The notes under the pieces are model-generated. The model did no database searches. It was given only the letters and a program-made list of their open reading frames with translations, and was not told where the DNA came from. This document shows positions 39,585 to 49,120 of a stretch of DNA of 64,000 bases, piece after piece. Position numbers and translations under genes: made by a program. Each line of letters begins with the position of its first letter. Position 1 is the stretch's first letter. The stretch spans positions 310,001 to 374,000 of the forward strand of contig NZ_JAIVKX010000003.1 in the NCBI RefSeq assembly GCF_020524285.1. The letters are read 5' to 3'. Source of the stretch: Alloyangia pacifica (GTDB lineage Bacteria > Pseudomonadota > Alphaproteobacteria > Rhodobacterales > Rhodobacteraceae).

Positions 39585-41606
39585 TCAGGCCGCCAGCCCG
39601 CGCCCCTTGAGCAGCGCCTCGACGCCCGGCATGCGGCCACGGAAGGCGGTGTAGAGCTCTTCGGCCTCGACCGAGCCGCCCTTCGACAGGATGAACTTCT
39701 CGAGCTTCGACGCGGTGGCAGGGTCGAAGGCCCCGCCCGCCTCCTCGAAGGCGGCAAAGGCATCGGCGTCCATCACCTCGGACCACATGTAGCTGTAATA
39801 GCCCGACGAATAGCCGTCGCCCGCGAAGACATGGGCGAAATGCGGCGTTGCGTGGCGCATGGGGATAGCCGAGGGCATGCCGATCTCGGCCAGCACCTCG
39901 GCCTGTTTCGCCATCGGGTCATCGCTGGAAACGCCGCTGTGGAACTCCAGGTCGACCAGCGCCGAGGCCACGTATTCCACCGTCTGGAAGCCCATGTCGA
40001 AGGTCGCCGCCGCCAGCACCTTGTTCAGCAGCGCCTCGGGCATGGCCTCGCCGGTCTCGGCGTGGGTGGCGAACTCCGCCAGCACCTCGGGCACCTCCAG
40101 CCAGTGCTCGTAGAGCTGGCTCGGCAGCTCCACGAAATCGCGCGCCACCGAGGTGCCCGAGACCGAGCCGAACTCCACGTCCGAGAGCATCTGGTGCAGC
40201 GCGTGGCCGAACTCGTGGAACAGCGTGCGCGCATCGTCGTAGGAGAGCAGCGCCGGCTTGCCCTTCGGCGGCTTGGCGAAGTTGCAGACGTTGATGACGA
40301 TGGGAGCCTTCTCAACCGGCCGCTTGGCCTGGCTCTGCATCGCCGAGCACCAGGCGCCGGAACGCTTCGAGGCGCGGGCGAAGTAGTCGCCGATGAAGAC
40401 CGCCAGATGCGTGCCGTTCCGCGTCACTTCCCAGGCCCTGCAATCGGGGTGGTAGAGCGGCTGATCCAGCTCGCGGAACTCCAGCCCGAACAGGCGATTG
40501 GAGCAGGTGAAGGCCGCCTCGATCATCCGCTCGAGCTGCAGGTAGGGCTTCAGCTCGGCCTCATCGAGGTCGTGCAGCGCCTTGCGACGCTTCTCGGCAT
40601 AGTAGCGCCAGTCCCAGGCGCGGAAGTCGTCGTTGATCCCGTCGGCGCGCAGCATCTCCTCCATCTGCGCCTGGTCGGCCATGGCAGCGGCGCGGGCCGG
40701 CGCCCAGACCTGCATCAGCAGCTCGCGGACCCGATCGGGCGTGCCCGCCATCTCGGTCTCGAGCTTGAAGGTGGCGAAATCGGGGTAGCCGAGCAATGCC
40801 GCCCGCTCTTCGCGCAGCCCGAGGATCTCCGCCGCGATGCCACGGTTGTCGGTCTCGCCGCCGTTCTCGCCGCGCGAGGTCCAGGCGCGCCAGGCCTTTT
40901 CGCGCAGGTCGCGCCGGGGAGAAAACTGCAGGAAGGGCACGATCAGCGAGCGCGAGAGGGTGACCACGGGCCCGTCATGCCCTCCGGCCTCCCCCGCCGA
41001 GCGGGCGCCGTCGACCACGAAACCGGGCAGCCCCTCTAGGTCCGCCTCGGAGAGCGGCATGACCCAATCGGCCTCGTCCTTCAGCAGGTTCTGGGTGAAC
41101 TGCGTACCCAGCACGGCGAGGCGCGACTTCACCGCCGTCATGCGCTCGGCTTCCTCGCCGGTCAGCGCCGCGCCCGCCCGCACGGAGCCGCGGTGGGTCA
41201 GCATGAGCACCCGCGCTTCCTCCTCCGACAGGCCGAGCGCATCGCGCCGCTCCCAGAGATCGCGCACCCGCGCAAAGAGCCTCTCGTTGGAGTAGATCGC
41301 CGAGCTATGCGCCGCGAGCTTCGGCGAGAACTCCCGCTGCAGCGCCTGCCGGGCCGGATTGCTGTCGGCGCCGGCCACCGAGAAGAACACCGACAATACC
41401 TTGTCGAGCGCCTCGCCCGCGCCCTCCATCGCCTCGATCGTATTGGCGAAGCTGGGTGCCTCGGGGCTGTCGGCGATCGCCTCGATCTCGGCCAGATGCG
41501 CCGCCAGCGCCACCTCGAAGGCCGGGGCGAAATCTTCGTCGGAAATGCGGTCGAAGGGGGCGAGGCCGAAGGGCCTGTTCCACTCGGCAAGCAACGGGTT
41601 GGTCAT
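39585..41606 (-). CDS. M3-family zinc metallopeptidase (oligopeptidase A/Dcp type)
   Basis: 673 residues from ATG 41606, preceded by AAAGGAG. Catalytic motif LFHEFGHALHQML (HExxH) with the downstream Glu in the VDLEFHSGV region, and MRHATPHFAHVFAGDGYSSGYYSYMWSEV typical of Dcp/OpdA. Cytosolic degradation of short peptides, including cleaved signal peptides. No signal sequence. Downstream of the amino-acid ABC pair but separated by 146 bases and a GC-rich repeat. Confidence 0.94.
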   Translation of the reverse strand: MTNPLLAEWNRPFGLAPFDRISDEDFAPAFEVALAAHLAEIEAIADSPEAPSFANTIEAMEGAGEALDKVLSVFFSVAGADSNPARQALQREFSPKLAAHSSAIYSNERLFARVRDLWERRDALGLSEEEARVLMLTHRGSVRAGAALTGEEAERMTAVKSRLAVLGTQFTQNLLKDEADWVMPLSEADLEGLPGFVVDGARSAGEAGGHDGPVVTLSRSLIVPFLQFSPRRDLREKAWRAWTSRGENGGETDNRGIAAEILGLREERAALLGYPDFATFKLETEMAGTPDRVRELLMQVWAPARAAAMADQAQMEEMLRADGINDDFRAWDWRYYAEKRRKALHDLDEAELKPYLQLERMIEAAFTCSNRLFGLEFRELDQPLYHPDCRAWEVTRNGTHLAVFIGDYFARASKRSGAWCSAMQSQAKRPVEKAPIVINVCNFAKPPKGKPALLSYDDARTLFHEFGHALHQMLSDVEFGSVSGTSVARDFVELPSQLYEHWLEVPEVLAEFATHAETGEAMPEALLNKVLAAATFDMGFQTVEYVASALVDLEFHSGVSSDDPMAKQAEVLAEIGMPSAIPMRHATPHFAHVFAGDGYSSGYYSYMWSEVMDADAFAAFEEAGGAFDPATASKLEKFILSKGGSVEAEELYTAFRGRMPGVEALLKGRGLAA

Positions 41607-41693
41607 GTGCAGACTCCTTTTGCAGGCAAGGTAGGACTCCGCCGCTCCGCCCGCAATGGGCCTCGGGGCCGCCACCGCGCGTGCCGCCCCGGT

Positions 41694-41736
41694 CTTCGTC
41701 CAGATGAAGATATCCCCGCCGGAGGCTCCCGCCCCC
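41694..41736. repeat. Rhodobacterales-type GC-rich intergenic repeat, copy 2
   Basis: Minus strand: GGGGGCGGGAGCCTCCGGCG, GGGATATC, then TCTGGACGAAG. Same block order as copy 1 at 1057-1103, in the opposite orientation, here 17 bases after the stop of the ABC permease gene. Confidence 0.6.
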
Positions 41737-41752
41737 ACCACGCGCACCGCCC

Positions 41753-42538
41753 TCAGGGCCTGTTGCGCAACCGCGCCTCGAGCCGCCGCAGCAGCAGCGA
41801 CAGGGTGATGGTCATGGTCAGGTAAATCAGCGCCACCACGTTGTAGGTCTCGAAGTAGCGGAAGTTGCCCGCCGCGGTGACCTTGCCGAGCTGCGTCACG
41901 TCGAGCACTCCCAGCACCGAGACCAGCGAGCTGTCCTTCACCATGGCGACAAAATCATTGCCGAGCGGCGGCAGAATGGTGCGGATCGCCTGCGGCAGGA
42001 CGATCAGCCGAAACACCTGGAAGCGGCTCAGACCCAGCGCCTCGGCGGCCTCGATCTGGCCCTCGTCCACCGACAGCAGACCGGCGCGGAAGACCTCGGC
42101 GATGAAGGCCGAGTAGCCGATGGTCAGCGCCAGGATCGCCCGCCAGAGCAGCGAGAAATCCCGCACCCGGATCGGCTCGATCCCAAGCTGCGCAGCGAGC
42201 CAGTTCCAGCCCGCCACGATGCCCGGTGCCAGCACGAAGGCGACGTAGAGCAGCAGCACGAGGATCGGAATGCCGCGCAGGATCTCCGTGTAGAAGCGGG
42301 CGATCTGCCGCAGGACCAGGCTGCGCGACAGCGACATGAGCGCCACGCCCATGCCGATCAGAGTGGCCAGCGCGAAGCCCACCAAGGTGACGAAGACGGT
42401 GATCTGCACGCCTTTGAGCAGGGTGCGCAGCACCTGCGCCTGCACCTCGTCGGTCAGCACCGCGCCGTAGGCCATGAGCCCGAGCACCCCGGTGGCGACG
42501 AGCCACCAGGGGAAGTCTTTCTTGGTCTGCGGTTTCAT
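41753..42538 (-). CDS. Polar amino-acid ABC transporter permease
   Basis: 261 residues, five to six membrane helices. HisM/GlnP-type: LLKGVQITVFVTLVGFALAT, FYTEILRGIPILVLLLYV and EAAEALGLSRFQVFRLIVLP as the EAA loop. Pairs with the binding protein 28 bases upstream. No ATP-binding subunit is encoded beside it. Confidence 0.93.
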   Translation of the reverse strand: MKPQTKKDFPWWLVATGVLGLMAYGAVLTDEVQAQVLRTLLKGVQITVFVTLVGFALATLIGMGVALMSLSRSLVLRQIARFYTEILRGIPILVLLLYVAFVLAPGIVAGWNWLAAQLGIEPIRVRDFSLLWRAILALTIGYSAFIAEVFRAGLLSVDEGQIEAAEALGLSRFQVFRLIVLPQAIRTILPPLGNDFVAMVKDSSLVSVLGVLDVTQLGKVTAAGNFRYFETYNVVALIYLTMTITLSLLLRRLEARLRNRP

Positions 42539-42566
42539 GCGGTCCCGGCAGAAGGTTTCGAAAGGC

Positions 42567-43373
42567 TCATTCGCCCATCTTGTAGTCGAGGAACCATGTC
42601 TTGTTCAGCGCGTCCAGCGTGCCGTCGGCGGACATCGCCGCGATCGCCGCGTTGACCGGCGCCACGAGGTCCGAGCCCTTGGGGAAGATGAAGCCGAAGT
42701 CTTCCGAGCCGAGCTTCTCGCCGACGATCTTCAGCGCCCCGTCCGAGGAGGCCACGTAGCCCTCGCCCGCGGTGCCGTCGGTCAGCACGAGGTCGATGTC
42801 ACCCACGCGCAGTGCCTGCACGCTGGCGCCGAACGTCTCGAAGAGGGTGATGCGCGGGGTCTGCTCGTTGCCGTCCAGCACATCGTAGACGCCGACGTAG
42901 AAGGGCGTCGTGCCGGGCTGGGCGCCCATCAGCAGGTCCTCGTCGGCGGCGAAGGAGGCGGCATCGTCGAAGCGGTCCTCGTCGCCGCGCACCAGCATGA
43001 CCATTTCCGAGCGCATGTAGGGGGCGGAGAAGTCGACCATCTCGGCGCGGTCCTCGCGGATGGTGATGCCGGTCATGCCGATGTCGAACTGCCCCTCGCT
43101 CACCGCCGGAATCATCGCGTCCCACGAGATGTTCTCGTAGCTGACCGTCATGTTCAGCCGCTCGGCGATCTCGGCCATGGCGTCGTATTCCCATCCGATC
43201 GCCTCGCCGCTCGTCGGATCGACGAACTGCAGCGGCGGGTAGGCGTTCTCGGTGACCACCACGACCTCGCGCCCCTGCAGATCGGGCAGGTCCTGCGCCA
43301 GAAGCGGGGTGGCGGCGAGCATCGCGGCGGTGACCGTCGGGGCGGCGGCCGCAAGAACACGGGGCTTGAACAT
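42567..43373 (-). CDS. Amino-acid ABC transporter substrate-binding protein
   Basis: 268 residues from ATG 43373 (GGAGAGG upstream). Signal peptide about 1-26 (LLA|QD). Family-3 solute-binding fold: [56 protein letters not shown], and a C-terminal [16 protein letters not shown]. The Asp/Arg residues that clamp amino-acid carboxyl and amino groups (R in TIREDR, D in LVLTDG) are present. Ligand not predictable. Confidence 0.93.
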   Translation of the reverse strand: MFKPRVLAAAAPTVTAAMLAATPLLAQDLPDLQGREVVVVTENAYPPLQFVDPTSGEAIGWEYDAMAEIAERLNMTVSYENISWDAMIPAVSEGQFDIGMTGITIREDRAEMVDFSAPYMRSEMVMLVRGDEDRFDDAASFAADEDLLMGAQPGTTPFYVGVYDVLDGNEQTPRITLFETFGASVQALRVGDIDLVLTDGTAGEGYVASSDGALKIVGEKLGSEDFGFIFPKGSDLVAPVNAAIAAMSADGTLDALNKTWFLDYKMGE

Positions 43374-43461
43374 CAGGAAACCTCTCCGGAATTTCGTTGT
43401 GGCGCCAGTATGGCGAGGCGCAGGCACTTGGCAAGCGCGGGCTGGGCCGGGCGCCGCGGGG

Positions 43462-44517
43462 TCAAGCGGCAGTGCCGCAGACCGGGCAGTCATCCTTGCG
43501 TTTGAGGGTGATCTTGCGGGTCTCGCCCCAGAGCGCGTCGTAGATCAGCATCTCGCCCAGCAGCGGCTGGCCCGCCCCGGCGATCAGCTTCACCGCCTCG
43601 ACCGCCATCATCGCGCCGACGACGCCGGGCAGCGGGCCGAGCACCCCCGCCTGCGCGCAGCTCGGCGCCAGCCCCGGCGCCGCGGCAACCGGGAAGAGGC
43701 ACTGGTAGCACGGCGTGCCCCGCGCCGGATCGAAGACCGAAACCTGCCCCTCCCACTGGCTCAGAGCGCCCGAGACCAGTGGCTTGCCCTGCGCCACCGC
43801 CACGCGGTTGACGAGGTAGCGAGTATCGGTGTCGTCGGTGCCGTCGAGGATCAGGTCGTACTCGGCGATCAGCTCCTCGGCGATCTCGGGCGCCATCCGG
43901 CGATGGTAGGGCTTTACCGTGACGTAGGGGTTCTGCGCCTCCATCGCGGCCTGCGCCGAGAAGACCTTGGGCATGCCGATGCGCGCGTCCGTATGGATCA
44001 CCTGCCGCTGCAGATTGGCGTTCTCCACCACGTCGTCGTCGATCACCCCGAGGGTGCCCACGCCCGCCGCGGCGAGGTATTGCAGCGCAGGCGCGCCAAG
44101 CCCGCCGGCGCCGATTACCAGCACCTTCGCGCCCCGCAGCTTCTTCTGCCCCGGCCCGCCCAGCTCGCGCAGGACGATGTGACGGGCATAGCGTTCGAGT
44201 TCGCTGTCGGACATGCGGCCGGGCCGCGCGGGCACTTCGGCGGCCCGCGCCGCCTCCCCCGCCTGCGCCCGCGCCTTCACCCGGCGCAGCACCAGCGCAT
44301 AGGCCAGCGCCAGCGCCACGAAGCCGCCGAGGATCAGCCAGAGCGCCGGGCTGCCGCCGGTGACCTGCCGCAGACCGTGCCCCTCGGGCAGGGCGACCTG
44401 GATCATCAGCACGATCACGTAGAGCAGCCCCAGCAGGTAGTGCCGCGCCGCCCTGGAGGCCCCGAGCAGATGCCCAAGCCCCCAGATCGCCGCAGCAAGA
44501 GCCAGGACCAGCAGCAT
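43462..44517 (-). CDS. moeB: MoeB/ThiF-type adenylyltransferase with N-terminal membrane segment
   Basis: 351 residues. E1-like fold from about residue 100: [19 protein letters not shown], nucleotide loop [20 protein letters not shown], then [16 protein letters not shown] with the catalytic Arg, and paired zinc cysteines CYQC and CPVC. Adenylates the MoaD (or ThiS) C-terminus. The first about 85 residues are unusual: three hydrophobic helices (1-20, 26-44, 58-79) followed by a basic linker. Start codon overlaps the dut stop (TGATG). Operon coaBC-dut-moeB. Confidence 0.9.
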   Translation of the reverse strand: MLLVLALAAAIWGLGHLLGASRAARHYLLGLLYVIVLMIQVALPEGHGLRQVTGGSPALWLILGGFVALALAYALVLRRVKARAQAGEAARAAEVPARPGRMSDSELERYARHIVLRELGGPGQKKLRGAKVLVIGAGGLGAPALQYLAAAGVGTLGVIDDDVVENANLQRQVIHTDARIGMPKVFSAQAAMEAQNPYVTVKPYHRRMAPEIAEELIAEYDLILDGTDDTDTRYLVNRVAVAQGKPLVSGALSQWEGQVSVFDPARGTPCYQCLFPVAAAPGLAPSCAQAGVLGPLPGVVGAMMAVEAVKLIAGAGQPLLGEMLIYDALWGETRKITLKRKDDCPVCGTAA

Positions 44518-44972
44518 CAGCGCGTGCCCGTCGAGCCGAAGCCCCCCTCGCCGCGCACCGTTTCCGGCAGGGTCTCGACCAGTTCGAAGGCACTCTGCAC
44601 CACGGGCGCGACGATCATCTGCGCAATGCGCTCGCCGTGGGCCACGGTGAAGCTCTCCTGCCCGGCGTTCATCACGATCACCCCGAGCGGGCCGCGATAG
44701 TCTGAATCGATGGTGCCGGGCGTGTTCGGCAGGGTGATGCCGTGCTTCAGCGCCAGCCCCGAGCGCGGCCGGATCTGCACTTCAAAGCCCTCGGGGATCG
44801 CCATGCGAAGACCCGTGGGGATCAGCGCCCGCGCACCCGGCGCCAGTTCGACCGCGCCCCGGTCGGGGAAGTTCGCCCGCAGGTCCGCCCCCGCCGCCCC
44901 GGCGCTCGCATAATGCGGCAGCCCCAGCTCCCGGTCCGCACCTTCGTCCCACATCATCGCCACAGAAACCAC
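44517..44972 (-). CDS. dut: dUTP diphosphatase Dut
   Basis: 151 residues from GTG 44972 with AAGGA upstream. Trimeric dUTPase motifs in order: [42 protein letters not shown] (catalytic Asp), [11 protein letters not shown] and the glycine-rich C-terminal arm [10 protein letters not shown]. Removes dUTP and supplies dUMP. One-base overlap with moeB. Confidence 0.97.
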   Translation of the reverse strand: MVSVAMMWDEGADRELGLPHYASAGAAGADLRANFPDRGAVELAPGARALIPTGLRMAIPEGFEVQIRPRSGLALKHGITLPNTPGTIDSDYRGPLGVIVMNAGQESFTVAHGERIAQMIVAPVVQSAFELVETLPETVRGEGGFGSTGTR

Positions 44973-45043
44973 GGCTCGTCCTTTCCTTGTCGCGCGCCGT
45001 GCCTCAGCGGACCGGCGCTGTCATCTGAGAGTGAATGTCCCGA

Positions 45044-46240
45044 TCAGCCGCCAAGCGCCACGGCGATGCGCTCCGCCAGTTGCGCGGCGACCGCCCGTTT
45101 GCCCATGCGCGGCCACTCTTCGGCGCCGCCGTCCGAGATCAGCACCACGGCGTTCTCGCTGCCGCCCATGATGCCGGTCGCGGGCGAGACGTCATTGGCG
45201 ACGATCCAGTCGCAGCCCTTGCGCGCCCGTTTGGCGGTGGCGTTTTCGACCACGTCGTCCGTCTCGGCGGCAAAGCCCACCACGAGACCCGGCCGCCCCT
45301 CGGCCATCTGCGCAACCTCGGCGAGGATGTCGGGGTTCTCGGCGAACTCCAGCGTCGGCAGTTTGCCCGCCTGCTTCTTGATCTTCGAGCCATTCTCGGC
45401 GGCCATGCGCCAATCGGCGACGGCGGCGGCAAAGACCGCCGCCTCGGCCGGCAGCGCGGCCAGCACGGCGGCGCGCATCTCGCGCGCGGTCTCGACCTCG
45501 ATCACCTCGACGCCCGTGGGGCGCGGCGCATCGGCGGGGCCGGTGACAAAGACCACCTCCGCCCCGAGATCGCGCAGCGCCTCGGCAATCGCCGTCCCCT
45601 GCGCCCCGGAGGAGCGGTTGGCGATGTAGCGCACCGGGTCGATGGGTTCATGGGTGGGGCCCGAGGTGACCAGCACCCGCCGCCCCTTGAGCGGCCCGTC
45701 CGCCAGCGCCACCTCGATGGCCGCGAGGATCTCCATCGGCTCGGCCAGCCGCCCGGGCCCGAACTCGCCGCAGGCCATGTCGCCGTCGTTGGGGCCGACC
45801 ACCCGCACGCCGTCGCCCTCCAGAGTCGCAAGGTTCCGCTGCGTGGCGGGGTGCTGCCACATGCGCACGTTCATCGCGGGGGCAATCAGCACCGGCGTGT
45901 CGGTGGCCAGGAGCAGCGTCGAGGCCAGATCGCCGGCCATCCCTTGCGCCATCTTCGCCATGAGGTCCGCCGTCGCCGGGGAGACCACCACCAGGTCGGC
46001 GACGCGGCTGAGCTGGATGTGGCCCATCTCGGCTTCCTTGGTCAGGTCGAAGAGATCTCGGTGCACCTCTTCGCCTGCCAGTGCCGAGACCGAGAGCGGC
46101 GTAACGAATTCATCCGCCGCGCGGGTCATCACCGGGGTCACCGCGGCGCCGCGCTCGCGCAGCCGCCGGATCAGCTCCAGCGACTTATAGGCCGCGATGC
46201 CGCCGCCGATGATCAGAAGTATCCGCTTGCCGGAAAGCAT
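45044..46240 (-). CDS. coaBC: CoaBC: phosphopantothenoylcysteine decarboxylase / synthetase
   Basis: 398 residues from ATG 46240. N-terminal CoaC flavoprotein: LIIGGGIAAYKSLELIRRL, catalytic His in MGHIQLSRVADLVVVSPAT, APAMNVRMW, and ACGEFGPGRLAEP with the active cysteine. C-terminal CoaB: LVTSGPTHEPIDPVRYIANR, SSG, then IVANDVS. Makes 4'-phosphopantetheine for coenzyme A. First gene of the coaBC-dut-moeB run. Confidence 0.96.
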   Translation of the reverse strand: MLSGKRILLIIGGGIAAYKSLELIRRLRERGAAVTPVMTRAADEFVTPLSVSALAGEEVHRDLFDLTKEAEMGHIQLSRVADLVVVSPATADLMAKMAQGMAGDLASTLLLATDTPVLIAPAMNVRMWQHPATQRNLATLEGDGVRVVGPNDGDMACGEFGPGRLAEPMEILAAIEVALADGPLKGRRVLVTSGPTHEPIDPVRYIANRSSGAQGTAIAEALRDLGAEVVFVTGPADAPRPTGVEVIEVETAREMRAAVLAALPAEAAVFAAAVADWRMAAENGSKIKKQAGKLPTLEFAENPDILAEVAQMAEGRPGLVVGFAAETDDVVENATAKRARKGCDWIVANDVSPATGIMGGSENAVVLISDGGAEEWPRMGKRAVAAQLAERIAVALGG

Positions 46241-46369
46241 GGTGCCGCGCCCCTCGCCCATCGGGGCCGCCTGCCCCGCCTTCGGCCCCAAGTGTTAGAG
46301 GCCGCGCCGGGAAAACTCAATCCGCCCTGCCACGTCGCGGGTACCGGATTGCGGCACGCCCTCAGTTGC

Positions 46370-47215
46370 TCAGTTGCTCTGCGGCATCGCGAAATCCTCG
46401 CAGGGGTCGTCGCGCTCGGCGGCGGGGCTTTGCTCGACCAGGTCGAAGCCGCCGTCAGGTGCGCCCTGCCCGGCCTCGCCGTCTGCGGTCTCGCCCTGTC
46501 CCAGCGCCGCCACCGACACTTCGCCCGCCGCCCGCACCAACAGCGCCGGAGCGCCCCAGTCCTTGCGCGCGTGGCCGTTGCCGGTGATCACCACCACCGG
46601 CCCGCCCAGATCGGCATAGGCTTCGAGCGCGGTCTCCGCCAGCCGCGCATCGCGCAGGCGCTGGATGCCCACCATGGTCGGCAGCATCTCGAGCGGCAGC
46701 GCGTTGCAATGGGCCGCCATCTGCAGTTGCTGGCGCGCCGCGTCCTCCTCGGGATCGAGCGGCTCGTCGAGGCCGTAGAACCCCGCGCTGGGGCCGAACA
46801 CCTTGCCCAGGTCGCCCTCGCCAAGCGCCCGGGCCTCCTCGCGCGGCAGCTCCGCGCCATAGATCCTGGCCTCCGGGGCCGCCGCGAAGATCGGGTAGTA
46901 CATCGAGAAATCAGGCCAACCGCTGTCGTTCCAGCCAAGCGCCGCCTCCAACGCCGCCTCGTCGTCGATCAGCTCTGGCGTCACCTGCGCCGCCTGCGCG
47001 GGGGAGAGCATCTCGAAGACCAGCGCCACCGGCGCAATCTGCGCCACCAGTTCGGCCTGCCGCGCGTGGTGGGCGGGGTTGTCGTGGACTTCCCCGAGAA
47101 ACGCCACATCCGCCCCCATGAGGGCGGATATGCCATCCTGCGGAGAGACAGGATTTTGCTGCGCCGCCACGGGCGCAGCGAGAGAGATCAGGGTCAGGGC
47201 AAGGGCTCGCATCAT
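46370..47215 (-). CDS. ChaN-family haem-binding-like protein
   Basis: 281 residues, starting within the ATGA overlap with the rpoH stop. Signal peptide about 1-18. ChaN/DUF399 motif VAFLGEVHDNPAHHARQAEL and FEMLSPAQA; VVVITGNGHARKDWGAP matches the second His-containing motif. Known ChaN proteins bind haem in iron uptake; the fold is related to TraB/EreA. C-terminal about 45 residues are acidic, low-complexity. Cotranscribed with rpoH. Confidence 0.85.
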   Translation of the reverse strand: MMRALALTLISLAAPVAAQQNPVSPQDGISALMGADVAFLGEVHDNPAHHARQAELVAQIAPVALVFEMLSPAQAAQVTPELIDDEAALEAALGWNDSGWPDFSMYYPIFAAAPEARIYGAELPREEARALGEGDLGKVFGPSAGFYGLDEPLDPEEDAARQQLQMAAHCNALPLEMLPTMVGIQRLRDARLAETALEAYADLGGPVVVITGNGHARKDWGAPALLVRAAGEVSVAALGQGETADGEAGQGAPDGGFDLVEQSPAAERDDPCEDFAMPQSN

Positions 47216-48093
47216 GCGAGGAAGTGTTGCACCTCGGTCGACTGCGCTTCAAGCGACTTGCGCATCTTGGCGAAGGCCGCCGCCTCAAGCTGGCGCACCC
47301 GCTCCTTCGACAAACCCAGTTCCTGGCCAAGGCTTTCCAGCGTCCGGGTCTCGTCGCGCAGCTTGCGCTCGCGGACGATGAACCTTTCGCGATCATTCAG
47401 CGAGGTCATCGCCGACACCAGCCATTCACGGAGCTGGGCATTGTCGAGCTTGCCTTCGACGAGCATCGAGCTCTGCTCGCCCTCGTCTTCCAGCGTGTCG
47501 ATCCATTCGCGCCCGTCCTCGTCGGTGCTCTGCGTCGCATTGAGCGAGTAGTCGGAGCCCGAGAGTCGCCCCTCCATCATCTCGACATCGTGCAGCGGCA
47601 CACCGATCTCGGTGGCGATCATCTCGCGCAGCACGTTGCGGTTCAGCACCTCGCCGCGCGACGACGCCTCGCGCTCGAGCCGGGCCTGGACGCGGCGCAT
47701 GTTGAAGAACAGCGATTTCTGGGAAGAGGTCGAGCCGGTGCGCACCATCGACCAGTTGCGCATCACGTAGTCTTGGATCGAGGCCTTGATCCACCACACG
47801 GCGTAGGTCGAGAAGCGCACGCCGCGATCGGGGTCGAACTTGTCGGCGGCCTTCATCAGGCCGAGCCCCGCTTCCTGAACGAGATCGTTCATCGGGGCCC
47901 CGTAGCGCTTGAACTTTGCGGCCATGGAAATCGCCAGGCGCATATAGGCGTTGATGAGCCGGTGCAGGGCTTGCTCGTCGCGCTGGTCGCGCCACGCGTA
48001 GGCCAGTTGCAGCTCGGTTTCCGCATCGAGCAGCTCCGCCTTCATGGCGCGGCGCGAGAGGGTCTGATCGTTGAAAGTCGAGTCCAAAGCCAT
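47212..48093 (-). CDS. rpoH: RpoH-family sigma factor (RpoHII-like)
   Basis: 293 residues. Regions 2 and 4 are complete: INAYMRLAISMAAKFKRYGA, DLVQEAGLGLMKAADKFDP, RFSTYAVWWIKASIQDYVMR, and LGQELGLSKERVRQLEAAAF. The RpoH box reads SQKSLFFNMRRVQARLERE. The SQKSLFFN form and MALDS start resemble RpoHII, which in Rhodobacter acts in singlet-oxygen and heat responses; that subgroup call is from memory. Overlaps chaN by four bases. A 7-bp inverted repeat (CGTTACT-N9-AGTAACG) lies 38 bases upstream. Confidence 0.93.
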   Translation of the reverse strand: MALDSTFNDQTLSRRAMKAELLDAETELQLAYAWRDQRDEQALHRLINAYMRLAISMAAKFKRYGAPMNDLVQEAGLGLMKAADKFDPDRGVRFSTYAVWWIKASIQDYVMRNWSMVRTGSTSSQKSLFFNMRRVQARLEREASSRGEVLNRNVLREMIATEIGVPLHDVEMMEGRLSGSDYSLNATQSTDEDGREWIDTLEDEGEQSSMLVEGKLDNAQLREWLVSAMTSLNDRERFIVRERKLRDETRTLESLGQELGLSKERVRQLEAAAFAKMRKSLEAQSTEVQHFLA

Positions 48094-48433
48094 GCGTGGC
48101 CCCCGTTGCCTGGGCCGGGCGCGCCGGCCTCGTTACTCTTTGGTATAGTAACGACGCGTCACGCGATTTGGTTTCCGAGAAATTTGCACAAGCGAAGATC
48201 CGCGCCCCTCGGAACTCGTCCGAAGAGGTCGTTTTCGACAACAGCGGCCTGGTCCTGACCCTGTCTCGACGCGCGACAGCCGTGGCCATCCACCCCACAA
48301 GCCGCTGACTCCGAAGCCTTTACCTCCTTGCGGCCCCGAAATCCCGCGCTCGTCCTGCCTGCGAGTTTTGGATCTAGAGCGTTACAAAAGTTTTTCATCA
48401 GCTCGCGCGTGGATGCCTGCCCGTGCAGGCGGA
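48094..48433. other. Intergenic region upstream of rpoH
   Basis: 340 bases between rpoH (start 48093) and the stop of the GNAT gene, both minus strand. Holds the inverted repeat at 48131-48153 and a small GCCTGC...GCAGGC hairpin near 48415-48430 after the GNAT gene, without T-run. I could not assign a convincing RpoE or RpoH promoter. Confidence 0.5.
48131..48153. promoter_or_regulatory. Inverted repeat upstream of rpoH, candidate operator
   Basis: CGTTACT (48131-48137) and AGTAACG (48147-48153), exact complements with a nine-base spacer. Position -38 to -60 from the rpoH start suits a promoter-proximal operator or an mRNA leader hairpin. Confidence 0.5.
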
Positions 48434-48931
48434 TCACCGCCCGAGCACCCTAGATGAGGCGGTCTCGAGGCGGAACTTCAGGAAGCGCGCGCCGGCGTAA
48501 TCCACCTCGCCCACCCGCTGCGCCCCCAGCCGGGCAAGCGGCCCGAGGTGGCGCCGGGACGGCGGCAACAGGAAGGTCACGAAGGGAATGCGCGGATCAC
48601 GCCGCGCGAAGTCGAGCGCCTCGCGCGCGATCTGCAGGCCCAGACCGAAACACTCGGGCCGCAGCACCAGCCCGAAGTCCCACTCCTCGCCCTCGCGCTG
48701 GAAGCCGCCCCAGCCGAGATAATCGCCATCCCCGAGAAAGGCCCAGTGGCCAAGCCCGTCGCGCTGCCAGCAGGTCTCCTTGGCCGCCACGAAGGCCTGC
48801 GCCGCCGCGATGTCCCACGGCCCCTGCAGCAGGGGCATGTGTTCGCCGACCCGCGGGTCGGACATGTGCCGGGCAATGCGCTCCGGGTCGATCGCGGTGA
48901 GGCGGACAAAGGTGATCGCGGGACGGGGCAT
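48434..48931 (-). CDS. GNAT-family N-acetyltransferase (RimJ/RimL type)
   Basis: 165 residues. FVRLTAIDPERIARHM start and GHWAFLGDGDYLGWGGFQ as the central strands; GLVLRPECFGLGLQIAREAL fits motif A (acetyl-CoA pyrophosphate loop, here R-P-E-C-F-G-L-G). LGPLARLGAQRVGEVDYAG follows as motif B. Substrate unknown. Divergent from comM. Confidence 0.82.
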   Translation of the reverse strand: MPRPAITFVRLTAIDPERIARHMSDPRVGEHMPLLQGPWDIAAAQAFVAAKETCWQRDGLGHWAFLGDGDYLGWGGFQREGEEWDFGLVLRPECFGLGLQIAREALDFARRDPRIPFVTFLLPPSRRHLGPLARLGAQRVGEVDYAGARFLKFRLETASSRVLGR

Positions 48932-49120
48932 GTCCTCTCCTTTGGCGTGGCGTCCGGCATGACGGCATCGCCCGTGCGGCGGGTCAAGCGCCGCAGCGGC
49001 TTTCGAGCAGGCGCACGCGGCTCCTCGCCGATTAACCCTTTATCAAGAGCCACCGGGCATCCTGCGCTCAAGAAAAGCGAAAACGGTCCAGAACGGTCCG
49101 GACAGGGGGACACGCGGCAA

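Noticed and set aside
45035..47551. 838-codon plus-strand open frame opposite coaBC, chaN and rpoH
   Set aside because: Spans three well-supported genes on the other strand and resembles no protein.
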